The notes beneath the pieces were generated by a model. It was not told the DNA's origin. It searched no databases and was given only the letters and a program-made list of their open reading frames with translations. From the NCBI RefSeq assembly GCF_000717875.1, contig NZ_JOCT01000019.1, positions 1 through 64,000 of the forward strand: a DNA stretch of 64,000 nucleotides, in the 5' to 3' direction. Below are positions 17,912 through 25,547 of the stretch, one piece after another. The stretch comes from Streptomyces sp. NRRL S-455. GTDB lineage: Bacteria; Actinomycetota; Actinomycetes; Streptomycetales; Streptomycetaceae. A program made the position numbers and the translations under genes. Each line of letters starts with the position of its first letter. Within the stretch, counting starts at the first letter, position 1.

Positions 17912-18577
17912 ATGACGACCTTCGCCCTCGTCGGCGCCGGACCCGGCCTCGGGCTCGCCACCGCCCGGCGCTTCGGAGCCGCCGGCCACACCGTCGCCCT
18001 GATCTCCCGCGACGCCGAGAAGCTGGACGGCCTGACCGCGGACCTCGCCCGTGACGGCATCCAGGCCCGCGGCTTCGCCGCCGACGTCCTCGACATCGAG
18101 TCCCTGACCACGGCTCTGCACGCCGCCGCGGCGGCCCTGGGGCCCATCGAGATCCTCCAGTACAGCCCCGTTCCTCGCGCCGATTTCATGAAGCCGGTCC
18201 TCGACACCAGCGCCGACGACCTCGACGCCCCGCTCGCCTTCTCCGTCAAGGGCCCTGTCACCTGCGTGAACGCGGTCCTGCCCGGCATGCGCGAACTCGG
18301 CCGCGGCACCCTGCTGTTCGTCAACGGCGGAAGTGCCGTACGACCCAACCCGAACGTCGCCGGCACCTCGATCGCCTTCGCCGGCGAAAGCGCCTACGCC
18401 CGCATGCTGCACGAGGTCCTCGCCCCGGAGAACATCCACGCCGCCCAGCTGATCATCCCCGGGGCCATCCGGCCCGACGCCGAGCACAGCAGCCCGGAGG
18501 TCCTGGCCCAGCGTCTCTACGGCATCCACCAGCAGCGGGACACCTTCCGGCACTACTCCGAGCCTCTGCCCGACTGA
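17912..18577 (+). CDS. Atypical SDR-family protein
   Basis: A 221-residue Rossmann protein starting MTTFALVGAGPGLGLATAR, clearly related to short-chain dehydrogenases. The cofactor loop GAGPGLG is present, but the YxxxK site is not. Where it should be the sequence reads GTSIAFAGESAYARML, with Phe in place of Tyr and no Lys four residues on. It may have lost classical dehydrogenase activity, or may be a different subgroup. It lies 39 bases after the alcohol dehydrogenase on the same strand and has an intact frame. Function unknown beyond likely NAD(P) binding. Confidence 0.82.
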   Translation: MTTFALVGAGPGLGLATARRFGAAGHTVALISRDAEKLDGLTADLARDGIQARGFAADVLDIESLTTALHAAAAALGPIEILQYSPVPRADFMKPVLDTSADDLDAPLAFSVKGPVTCVNAVLPGMRELGRGTLLFVNGGSAVRPNPNVAGTSIAFAGESAYARMLHEVLAPENIHAAQLIIPGAIRPDAEHSSPEVLAQRLYGIHQQRDTFRHYSEPLPD

Positions 18578-18592
18578 CGCCCGGACGACACC

Positions 18593-19123
18593 ATGAACCC
18601 GGCCACCCTCCGCACCCTCGTCCGCGCCGCCGCGGTCACCACGGTCCTGCTGGCCGCGGCGGCCTGCGGCGACACCTCGCCGACCTCCCCGCACCAGGCA
18701 TCCTCCGCTGCCTCCGCCCGGCAGCAGACACCGACGGCCGAGGCACGCACCGCACCGTCCGACAGGAACACCGCCATGGACATCCGGGTCACCCTCGACG
18801 GCCGCCCCGTCGACGCCACCTTGAACGACAGTCCTGCCGCCCGTGACTTCGCCGAGCTGCTCCCGCTCACCCTGGACCTGGAGGACTTCCACCAGACGGA
18901 GCGGATCGCCGACCTGCCGCGCAGGCTGACCACCTCCGGCGCTCCCGAGCCGCGCGCGCCCCGGACCGGCGACCTGACCTACTACGCGCCCTGGGGCAAC
19001 GTGGCCCTCTTCTACCGCGACGGCGACTCCGCCGACGCCGACCTGCTCATCCTCGGCCACCTCGACGCCGACACCGACCGGCTTGCCCGCGCCGACCGGA
19101 TCACCATCGAAGCCGCGCCCTGA
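18593..19123 (+). CDS. Lipoprotein with cyclophilin-like domain
   Basis: A 176-residue exported protein. The N-terminus has a basic start, a hydrophobic stretch and the lipobox LAAAAC at about residues 20-25, so it should be lipid-anchored outside the membrane. After a low-complexity Ser/Thr/Ala linker (about 26-60), the region from MDIRVTLDGRPVDATLNDS to the end matches the small bacterial cyclophilin-like fold (DFAELLPLTLDLEDF, GDLTYYAPWGNVALFYRD, ILGHLD). Members are small beta-barrels often found with SDR enzymes, and their biochemical role is not settled. It lies 15 bases after the atypical SDR gene, so it is probably in the same transcript. Confidence 0.8.
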   Translation: MNPATLRTLVRAAAVTTVLLAAAACGDTSPTSPHQASSAASARQQTPTAEARTAPSDRNTAMDIRVTLDGRPVDATLNDSPAARDFAELLPLTLDLEDFHQTERIADLPRRLTTSGAPEPRAPRTGDLTYYAPWGNVALFYRDGDSADADLLILGHLDADTDRLARADRITIEAAP

Positions 19124-19287
19124 CCCGCCCGACCCCACCGCCCTTCTCACCCGGACGCCCAATTGAAGTCCGCCCCGGCGGCCAAATTGTCTGACGGAGG
19201 CTCACCAAGCCGTACCGCAGAAGCTCATCAAGCAGCCCCGGTACCACTCGCCCCGCAGCACCTCAGCACTCGAAGGGACATCCCGAG

Positions 19288-20055
19288 ATGAACCCCGCGT
19301 ACGACTTCACCGGCCAGGTCGCTCTGGTCACCGGAGCCGGCGCCGGTATGGGCCTGGCGACCGCCCGCGCGTTCGCCGATTCCGGAGCCGCCGTCGCCCT
19401 CACCGACATCGACGAAGCAGCCCTGAACGCGGCCGCGAAGGAACTCACCGACGCCGGCCACCAGGCCCTCGCCCTCACCTGCGACGTCAGTGACGAGGAC
19501 CAGGTCGCCGCCGCGGTCGACCGTACCGCCCGGACCTTCGGCCGCCTCGACATGGCCTACAACAACGCCGGCATCCAGATCCCGCCCAGCGACGCCGCCG
19601 ACGAACCCGCCGAGCGGTTCGACCGCGTCAACGCCATCAACCTTCGCGGCGTGTGGGCCTGCATGAAGCACGAACTGCGGCACATGCGCGCCCAGGGAAG
19701 CGGCGCCATCGTCAACTGCTCGTCCCTCGGTGGCCTCGTCGGCCTCCCCGGCCGCGCCTCCTACCACGCCTCCAAGCACGGAGTCATCGGCCTGACCACC
19801 AGCGCCGCCCTCGAATACGCCCCCCGCGGCATCCGCGTCAACGCCATCTGCCCCGGCACCATCGACACCCCCATGGTCAGCGACATGATCGCCAAGGGGG
19901 AACTCGACCGCGCCGAGGCCGAAGCCAGCCAGCCCGTCAACCGCCTCGGCACCGCCGAGGAAATCGCCCAGGCCGTCCTGTGGCTGTGCAGCCCCGGAGC
20001 CGGCTTCGTCATCGGCGTCGCCCTCCCCGTCGACGGCGGCTACGTCGCCCGCTAG
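19288..20055 (+). CDS. SDR-family oxidoreductase
   Basis: A classical short-chain dehydrogenase of 255 residues. TGAGAGMG binds the cofactor, NNAG follows beta-4, the catalytic Ser is in VNCSSLGG, and YHASKHG supplies Tyr and Lys. ICPGTIDTPM and LPVDGGYVAR are the usual C-terminal features. Both the active site and the length are normal, unlike the SDR at 17912. The ATG at 19288 follows a 164-base gap after the lipoprotein gene and may have its own promoter. The cupin gene follows 36 bases later. The substrate is unknown. Confidence 0.9.
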   Translation: MNPAYDFTGQVALVTGAGAGMGLATARAFADSGAAVALTDIDEAALNAAAKELTDAGHQALALTCDVSDEDQVAAAVDRTARTFGRLDMAYNNAGIQIPPSDAADEPAERFDRVNAINLRGVWACMKHELRHMRAQGSGAIVNCSSLGGLVGLPGRASYHASKHGVIGLTTSAALEYAPRGIRVNAICPGTIDTPMVSDMIAKGELDRAEAEASQPVNRLGTAEEIAQAVLWLCSPGAGFVIGVALPVDGGYVAR

Positions 20056-20091
20056 AGACGGCCCACACACGAAAGAGACCGGAGAGACACC

Positions 20092-20505
20092 ATGGAATTC
20101 ATCGAGCAGCAGCCCACCAGCAAGGCCCCGGCGGACTGGTTCACCGGAGACGTGTGGTGGGACGTCATCGTGGCCGGCCAGGAGCCGTCCCGGATGCGCG
20201 CCAACCTGGTCCGCTTCTCACCGGGCGCCCGCACCAACTGGCACTCGCACGCCCTGGGCCAGACCCTGCACGTCGTTTCCGGTATCGCCCTGATCGGCAC
20301 CCGGGACGGCACCGTCTTCGAGGCCCACCCCGGCGAGACCGTCGCCTGCCCGCCGAACGAGGAGCACTGGCACGGCGCCGCGCCCGACCGGTTCATGGAG
20401 CACATCGCCATGTGGGAGGGCACCGGCGACGGCAGCCCCGAGACGAGCTGGGCCGAGCCGGTCACCGACGAGCAGTACAACGGCCCCCGCACCCGCAGCC
20501 AGTAG
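20092..20505 (+). CDS. Cupin-domain protein
   Basis: A 137-residue single-domain cupin. Cupin motif 1 reads GARTNWHSHALGQTLHVVSG (two His and a Gln where many members have Glu), and motif 2 is PGETVACPPNEEHWHGA with the third His. These residues would hold a divalent metal. This small cupin group resembles carboxymuconolactone-associated and mandelonitrile-lyase-like proteins, but the reaction cannot be assigned. GGAG lies seven bases before the ATG. It closes the same-strand group that begins with the alcohol dehydrogenase at 16856. Confidence 0.85.
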   Translation: MEFIEQQPTSKAPADWFTGDVWWDVIVAGQEPSRMRANLVRFSPGARTNWHSHALGQTLHVVSGIALIGTRDGTVFEAHPGETVACPPNEEHWHGAAPDRFMEHIAMWEGTGDGSPETSWAEPVTDEQYNGPRTRSQ

Positions 20506-20781
20506 GCCCGGCGCACTGACCACGGGCGCGGCGGCGCGGCTCCGGCCTGCCCCTCCCCGCGCGAAAGTGCCCCCGATCGTGTCGGCAGATCGCTCCTGAC
20601 AGCGGATGAAGGGGGGAGGAAAGTCTCCCTGTCACGAGCGTTGCCGGTGGTGCGAGACTCCCCATGCGATCAGGCGCCGCCGCCGAGGCCCGCGGTGGCC
20701 CGGTTCCCGCGATGACGACGATCCAGTCTCCCGTTCCGCTGCCGAGTACGGCCGATCCGTCCGCGATACGAAGGCGTACGT

Positions 20782-21471
20782 ATGTCCACTGAACTCCCTG
20801 AGCCTGCCGCTCCGCCCCCCACCCAAGCCGACGACACCTCCCCGGCGCCCACTCGGCGCACCTTCATCGCCACCGGTACGGCGGTCGGTGGCGCGGTCGT
20901 CGCGGGCGGGGTGATCGGCGGATCGTTCCTCGCGTCCCCGGAGGAGGTGGCCGCCGCCGAGGCGCCGCCCTCCAGCCGCGTGTCCCTGACGGTCAACGGC
21001 ACCCGCCGGACCGTGACGGTCGACAACCGCACCTCGCTTCTGGACCTGCTGCGCGAGCACCTCGGCCTCACCGGCTCCAAGAAGGGCTGCAACGCCGGGG
21101 CCTGCGGCGCGTGCACCGTGCTGGTCGACGGCGAGCGCAGCGAGATGGGGGTCCCCCCGGCCGGAGGCTGGCGGAGGGTCAACTCCTGTCTGACGCTCGC
21201 GGTGCGTCTCGAGGGCGCCGAGGTCACCACCATCGAGGGCCTGGCCGACGGCGACCGACTCCACCCGCTGCAGCAGGCGTTCATCGACGAGGACGCCTTC
21301 CAGTGCGGGTACTGCACACCCGGCCAGATCGTCTCCGGTGTCGGCTGCATCCAGGAGGGCCACACGGGCTCGCCGGAGGAGATCCGGGAATGGATGAGCG
21401 GCAACATCTGCCGCTGCGGCTGTTACGTCAAGATCGTGCGCGCGGTCGAGCAGACCGCGCGCCGGAAGTGA
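20782..21471 (+). CDS. (2Fe-2S)-binding subunit of a xanthine dehydrogenase/aldehyde oxidoreductase family enzyme
   Basis: This is the electron-transfer subunit of a three-subunit molybdenum hydroxylase, closest in layout to periplasmic PaoABC. A Tat-type leader TRRTFIATG with a hydrophobic stretch (about residues 28-60) implies export of the complex. The first 2Fe-2S cluster uses CNAGACGAC and the Cys in VNSCLTL. The second uses CGYCTPGQ and CRCGC. A 13-residue insert, SEMGVPPAGGWRR, separates the third and fourth cluster ligands and corresponds exactly to a 39-base repeat at 21139-21177. The gene is followed 12 bases later by the FAD subunit. AAGG lies seven bases before the ATG. Confidence 0.93.
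   Translation: MSTELPEPAAPPPTQADDTSPAPTRRTFIATGTAVGGAVVAGGVIGGSFLASPEEVAAAEAPPSSRVSLTVNGTRRTVTVDNRTSLLDLLREHLGLTGSKKGCNAGACGACTVLVDGERSEMGVPPAGGWRRVNSCLTLAVRLEGAEVTTIEGLADGDRLHPLQQAFIDEDAFQCGYCTPGQIVSGVGCIQEGHTGSPEEIREWMSGNICRCGCYVKIVRAVEQTARRK
21139..21177 (+). repeat. In-frame GGGGGTCCCCCC repeat inserted in the Fe-S subunit gene
   Basis: A 39-base segment containing the palindrome GGGGGTCCCCCC followed by GGCCGGAGGCTGGCGGAGG interrupts the otherwise standard reading DGER-VNSC of the family. Its length is a multiple of three, so it adds 13 residues without breaking the frame. A similar unit is found at 47955-47996. Both resemble the short palindromic repeats I know from many Streptomyces genomes. 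Confidence 0.6.
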
Positions 21472-21483
21472 GGACCGGCCGCC

Positions 21484-22464
21484 ATGCGTCCCTTCTCCTA
21501 CACCCGCGTCTCCGACACCCGTGAGGCCGTCAACGCCGCTCGCCGCGGCGGGCGTTACATCGCCGGCGGCACCACGCTGGTCGACCTGATGCGGGAGACC
21601 GTCGAGCGCCCCGAGGCATTGGTCGACATCAGCGGCCTGCCGCTGGACGAGGTCACCGTCACCGAGCGCGGCGGGCTGCGCATCGGCGCGCTGGTGACCA
21701 TGTCCGAAGCCGCCGCCCACCGCAAGGTGCGCACCCTGTTCCCGGTGGTCTCCGAGGCGCTGGAGCTGAGCGCGTCGGCCCAGCTGCGGAACATGGCCAC
21801 CATCGGCGGCAACATCATGCAGCGCACCCGGTGCACGTACTTCCGGGATGTGACCGCCGACTGCAATCGGCGCGAGCCCGGTTCCGGCTGCGCGGCGCTG
21901 GAGGGCGTCAACCGTACGCACGCCATCCTGGGCACCTCCGACGCCTGCGTGGCCACCCACCCCTCCGACGTCGCCGTGGCCTTCGCGGCACTCGAGGCGC
22001 AGGTGCGCCTGATCGGCCCGGACGGGGAACGCCAGGTCCCCTTCGCCGACTTCCTGTTGCGGCCGGGCAGCACCCCCGACCGTGAACAGGCCCTCAGAAA
22101 AGGCGAGTTGATCACGGCGGTGGAGATCCCCGCGTCGCCGCGTCCGCTGAGGTCGGGCTACCTGAAGGTGCGTGACCGGCAGTCCTACGAGTTCGCCCTG
22201 ACCTCGGCGGCCGTAGCGCTGCATGTGCGCGGCGGGGTGATCCGCGAGGCCAGGGTCGCCGCCGGGGGAGTGGGCACGGTGCCGTGGAAGCTGCCGGCCG
22301 TCGAGCGGCACCTCGTCGGCGAGCGCCCCTCGGACTCGCTGTGGACGGCTGCCGCCGCCAAGGCGGCGGAAGGCGCCCGACCCCTTCGACACAACCGGTT
22401 CAAGGTCGAGTTGCTCCGACGGACCGTCGAACGCCAGCTGCGCATCGTGGGAGGTACGAGGTGA
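21484..22464 (+). CDS. FAD-binding subunit M of the xanthine dehydrogenase/aldehyde oxidoreductase family enzyme
   Basis: The 326-residue FAD subunit passes electrons between the iron-sulfur clusters and the final acceptor. The flavin-binding loops RYIAGGTTLVDLM and ATIGGNIMQRTRC are present, and the extra cysteines around RCTYFRDVTADCNRREPGSGC suggest the additional 4Fe-4S cluster known in PaoB-type subunits. It lies 12 bases after the Fe-S subunit and overlaps the molybdenum subunit start by four bases (GTGA). The whole unit is one operon with the probable maturation factor gene xdhC downstream, now broken. Confidence 0.93.
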   Translation: MRPFSYTRVSDTREAVNAARRGGRYIAGGTTLVDLMRETVERPEALVDISGLPLDEVTVTERGGLRIGALVTMSEAAAHRKVRTLFPVVSEALELSASAQLRNMATIGGNIMQRTRCTYFRDVTADCNRREPGSGCAALEGVNRTHAILGTSDACVATHPSDVAVAFAALEAQVRLIGPDGERQVPFADFLLRPGSTPDREQALRKGELITAVEIPASPRPLRSGYLKVRDRQSYEFALTSAAVALHVRGGVIREARVAAGGVGTVPWKLPAVERHLVGERPSDSLWTAAAAKAAEGARPLRHNRFKVELLRRTVERQLRIVGGTR

Positions 22465-24656
22465 GCCCCCAGCCGCAAGCAGCCGTGGGTGCGCCGCTGT
22501 CCCGGGTGGACGGCCGGCTGAAGGTCACGGGCAAGGCGCGGTACGCCGCCGAGTCCGACGTCGACGGGGCGGTGCACGCCGTCATCGTGGACGCGAGCAT
22601 CGGCCGCGGCCGCATCACATCGATCGACACCGCTGACGCCGAACAGCAGGCAGGCGTGCTGCGGGTGATCCACCACGGCAACGCGCCGAAGCTGCCGTAC
22701 CGCGACAACGCCGGGTCGAACAACCCGCCGGGCCGACGGCTGCGGGTCTTCCAGGACGACCGGGTGCTCTTCCACGGCCAGCCCGTCGCCGTCGTGGTCG
22801 CCACCACGCTGGAGGCCGCGCAGCACGGCGCGAGCCTGGTGAAGGTCCGGTACGACGCCGAACGGCCCTCCACCGACCTGCACGACGCGGAGCGGGACAA
22901 GCCGACGAACTACGCGCGCGGCGATGCGGACGCGGGCCTGCGCGACGCCGCCGTACGGCTGGATCTCACCTACCGACTGGCGCGCAATCACCACAATCCG
23001 ATGGAGCCGCACGCCACCATCGCCCGCTGGGACGGCGACAAGCTGACCGTGTGGGACAAGACGCAGTGGGTGATGGGCACGCATGACGAGCTCGCGGCCG
23101 TGTTCGGCCTGCCCGCCGAGTCGGTGCGCGTCATCAACCCGTTCGTCGGCGGCGGTTTCGGCAGCGGGCTGCGCTGCTGGCCGCACAGCGTCGTCGCCGC
23201 CCTGGCGGCCCGTGAGACGAAGCGCCCGGTCAAGCTCGTCCTGAGCCGCAGGCAGATGTACTTCGGCACCGGCTTCCGGCCGTCGTACGAGTACCGGCTG
23301 CGCCTCGGCAGCGACCGGCGCGGCCGGCTGACCGCCGCCATCCACGACATCGACGCCGAGACCTCGTCGTACGAGACGTTCACCGAGGCCGTCATGGGCG
23401 CGGGGCAGATGCTCTACAGCATGCCGAACGTCAGCCAGGCGTACCGGACGGTCCCCCTGGACGTGAACACACCGATCTGGATGCGCGGCCCCGGCTTCGC
23501 CTCGGCGTCCTTCGTGATCGAGTCGGCCATGGACGAACTCGCGCACAAGCTGGGCATCGACCCGATCGAGCTGCGCCTGCGCAACGAACCGAACGAGGAC
23601 GAGTCGAGCAACCTGCCGTTCTCCACCCGTCGGCTGCGCGAGTGTTACACCGTCGGCGCCCGCGAGTTCGGCTGGCAGCGCCGCTCCGCCCGGCCACGCT
23701 CGAGGCGCGAGGGCGACTGGCTGATCGGCCTGGGCATGGCCGCCGGTGTCTACGACCCCGGACGTTTCCCCGCACAGGCCCGGGCCCGCCTCGATGCCGA
23801 CGGCACCGCCGTGGTCGAGGCGGCCACCAGTGACATGGGGCCGGGCACCTATACCTCCCAGACCCAGGTCGCGGCCGACGCCCTCGGGCTGACCATGCGC
23901 ACGGTCACCTTCCGGCTCGGCGACTCCCGCTACCCGCCGACCTCGCCGCACGGCGGCTCGGCGACCATGGCCAGCGTCGGCACCGCCGTCCACGACGCCT
24001 GCGACCAGGTGCGGCAGCAGGCGATCGAACTGGCCGTCGAGGACCGCGAATCACCGCTGTACGGGGTGAAGGCCGACGACGTGGTCGTACGCGGCGGCCG
24101 GCTGCATGTGAAGGGCAACCCGGCCCGCGGCGAGACGTACCGGACGCTCCTGGCCCGCAACGACCGCACCTACCTCGAAGCGGGCGGCTCCTACACCGGA
24201 CCGCCCACTCCCCAGCGGCGCTCCTACCACGCCTACAACGCCACCTTCGCCGAAGTCGCCGTCGACGCGACGCTGGGCCTCGTACGGGTCCGGCGCATGC
24301 TCGGCGTGTACGACGCGGGCCGCATCATCAGCCCCAAGCTCGCCGACAGCCAGGCCATCGGCGGCATCGTGGGCGGCATCGGCACGGCCCTGCTGGAACA
24401 CACGGCCACCGACCACCGCGACGGCCGGATCGTCAACGCCAACCTCGCCGACTACCTCGTCCCCGTCAACGCCGACGTCCCCGAGGTCAGGGCGATCTAC
24501 CTGGACGGCGAGGACAACGACGGCAACGCGCTCGGCGTCAAGGGGCTCGGCGAGGTCGTCCAGGTGGGTGTGGCGGCCGCGATCGGCAACGCGGTCTTCA
24601 ACGCCACCGGCCGCCGCGTCCGCGAACTGCCCATCACCGCCGAGGCGTTGCTCTGA
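22461..24656 (+). CDS. Molybdopterin-binding subunit of the xanthine dehydrogenase/aldehyde oxidoreductase family enzyme
   Basis: The 731-residue catalytic subunit holds the molybdenum cofactor and oxidises aldehydes or purine-like compounds. Cofactor-binding segments include NPFVGGGFGSGLRCWPH, WMRGPGFASASF and GGSATMASVG. The catalytic glutamate is in the C-terminal GVKGLGEVVQ. The start is the GTG at 22461, overlapping the stop of the FAD subunit; the open frame extends 177 bases upstream, but that part is only the antisense-like reading of the FAD gene. It has no leader of its own, so if the complex is exported, it would travel with the Tat leader of the small subunit. Confidence 0.94.
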   Translation: MSPQPQAAVGAPLSRVDGRLKVTGKARYAAESDVDGAVHAVIVDASIGRGRITSIDTADAEQQAGVLRVIHHGNAPKLPYRDNAGSNNPPGRRLRVFQDDRVLFHGQPVAVVVATTLEAAQHGASLVKVRYDAERPSTDLHDAERDKPTNYARGDADAGLRDAAVRLDLTYRLARNHHNPMEPHATIARWDGDKLTVWDKTQWVMGTHDELAAVFGLPAESVRVINPFVGGGFGSGLRCWPHSVVAALAARETKRPVKLVLSRRQMYFGTGFRPSYEYRLRLGSDRRGRLTAAIHDIDAETSSYETFTEAVMGAGQMLYSMPNVSQAYRTVPLDVNTPIWMRGPGFASASFVIESAMDELAHKLGIDPIELRLRNEPNEDESSNLPFSTRRLRECYTVGAREFGWQRRSARPRSRREGDWLIGLGMAAGVYDPGRFPAQARARLDADGTAVVEAATSDMGPGTYTSQTQVAADALGLTMRTVTFRLGDSRYPPTSPHGGSATMASVGTAVHDACDQVRQQAIELAVEDRESPLYGVKADDVVVRGGRLHVKGNPARGETYRTLLARNDRTYLEAGGSYTGPPTPQRRSYHAYNATFAEVAVDATLGLVRVRRMLGVYDAGRIISPKLADSQAIGGIVGGIGTALLEHTATDHRDGRIVNANLADYLVPVNADVPEVRAIYLDGEDNDGNALGVKGLGEVVQVGVAAAIGNAVFNATGRRVRELPITAEALL

Positions 24657-24686
24657 CGCACTGCCTGTGCACTCCGGGTCGGCGGA

Positions 24687-25258
24687 GTGCGCACCCCTCG
24701 TCCGGCGTCCTGCCCCCGTCAGGCCGCCGGACCTCCCGATCGGTCCAGGGCCCTGCTGCGGGCCGGCCGCACCGCCCGCGTCGACATCGGCGGGCCAGGG
24801 GACGAATGCCCCGAACGACTGTCCGTCCTCGTCCACGTGCACGCGTCCCGGCCGCGCCTGCTGATCTTCGGCGCGGTCGACTTCGCCGCCGCCCTCAGCC
24901 AGGCCGGCCGCTTCCTCGGCTATCACGTCACCGTCTGCGACGCCCGCCCCGTCTTCGCCACGACCGCCCGCTTCCCCCACGCGGACGAGGTGGTTGCCGA
25001 CTGGCCCCACCGCTACCTGGAACGCGCCGAGGTGGACGAACGCACCGCCGTATGCGTCCTCACCCACGACGCCAAGTTCGACATCCCCCTGCTGCGCCTG
25101 GCCCTCGAACTGCCCGTCGCCTACGTGGGGGCCATGGGTTCCCGGCGCACCCACGAGGAGCGACTGCACCTCCTGCGCGAGGAGGGCGTCACGGAGGACC
25201 GTCTGGCGCGGCTGCGTTCCCCCATCGGCCTCGACTTCGGAGCCCGCACGCCCGCACA
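24687..25258 (+). pseudogene. Truncated xdhC-family maturation factor
   Basis: XdhC-type proteins insert the sulfurated molybdenum cofactor into enzymes like the one encoded just upstream. Here only the C-terminal Rossmann half can be read: LLIFGAVDFAAALSQAGRFL, VTVCDARPVFATTARFPHAD, AYVGAMGSRRTHEERL and RLRSPIGLDFGARTP. The usual N-terminal XdhC/CoxI domain is missing or unreadable, and the family's final segment after GARTP (normally EETAVSI...) is replaced by unrelated sequence at about 25258. Both ends are therefore damaged. The adjoining minus-strand gene is broken at the same point, so 25258 looks like a recombination or insertion junction. Confidence 0.75.
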
Positions 25259-25423
25259 GTCCCACAGCTCCCGGTCGAGGATGGGGACTCCGTGCACGAA
25301 CAGGTCGATTGCACCGTCGATGTAGTCAGGGTCGTGTGGCGGCGTGGCCTTGGTGACGAGAGTGAAGCCTCTGCTCGGGTTCCCGAGGTAGGAGGCGATG
25401 CTGACGGCTGCGTAGTTGCTCAT
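25259..25423 (-). pseudogene. 5' fragment of an unknown gene, broken at the xdhC junction
   Basis: On the minus strand an ATG at 25423 begins MSNYAAVSIASYLGNPSRGF and continues to about VPILDRELWDC, some 55 residues that look like genuine protein. After that the frame runs into the antisense of xdhC. I do not recognise the family; it resembles Streptomyces hypothetical proteins that go on for about 150 residues. The abrupt change at about 25259 shows that only the first third survives. It is therefore the leftmost piece of the accessory island. Confidence 0.5.
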
Positions 25424-25440
25424 TGGTCGAGGGTTCCTGG

Positions 25441-25460
25441 GTACTGACCCGTCCCAGTAC
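25441..25460. promoter_or_regulatory. Inverted repeat upstream of the broken gene
   Basis: GTACTG and CAGTAC form a perfect 6-base inverted repeat with an 8-base centre, 18 bases before the start of the truncated minus-strand gene. The placement fits an operator or promoter element. Nothing further supports a function. Confidence 0.3.
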
Positions 25461-25547
25461 TGCGGGTGGTGGCGCTCGAGGACGTGTGAAGAAGCTTCGG
25501 CCCAGTCCGGCCTCGCTCCATTCTGCTGGCTGCGGAAGGCGAGGGGA

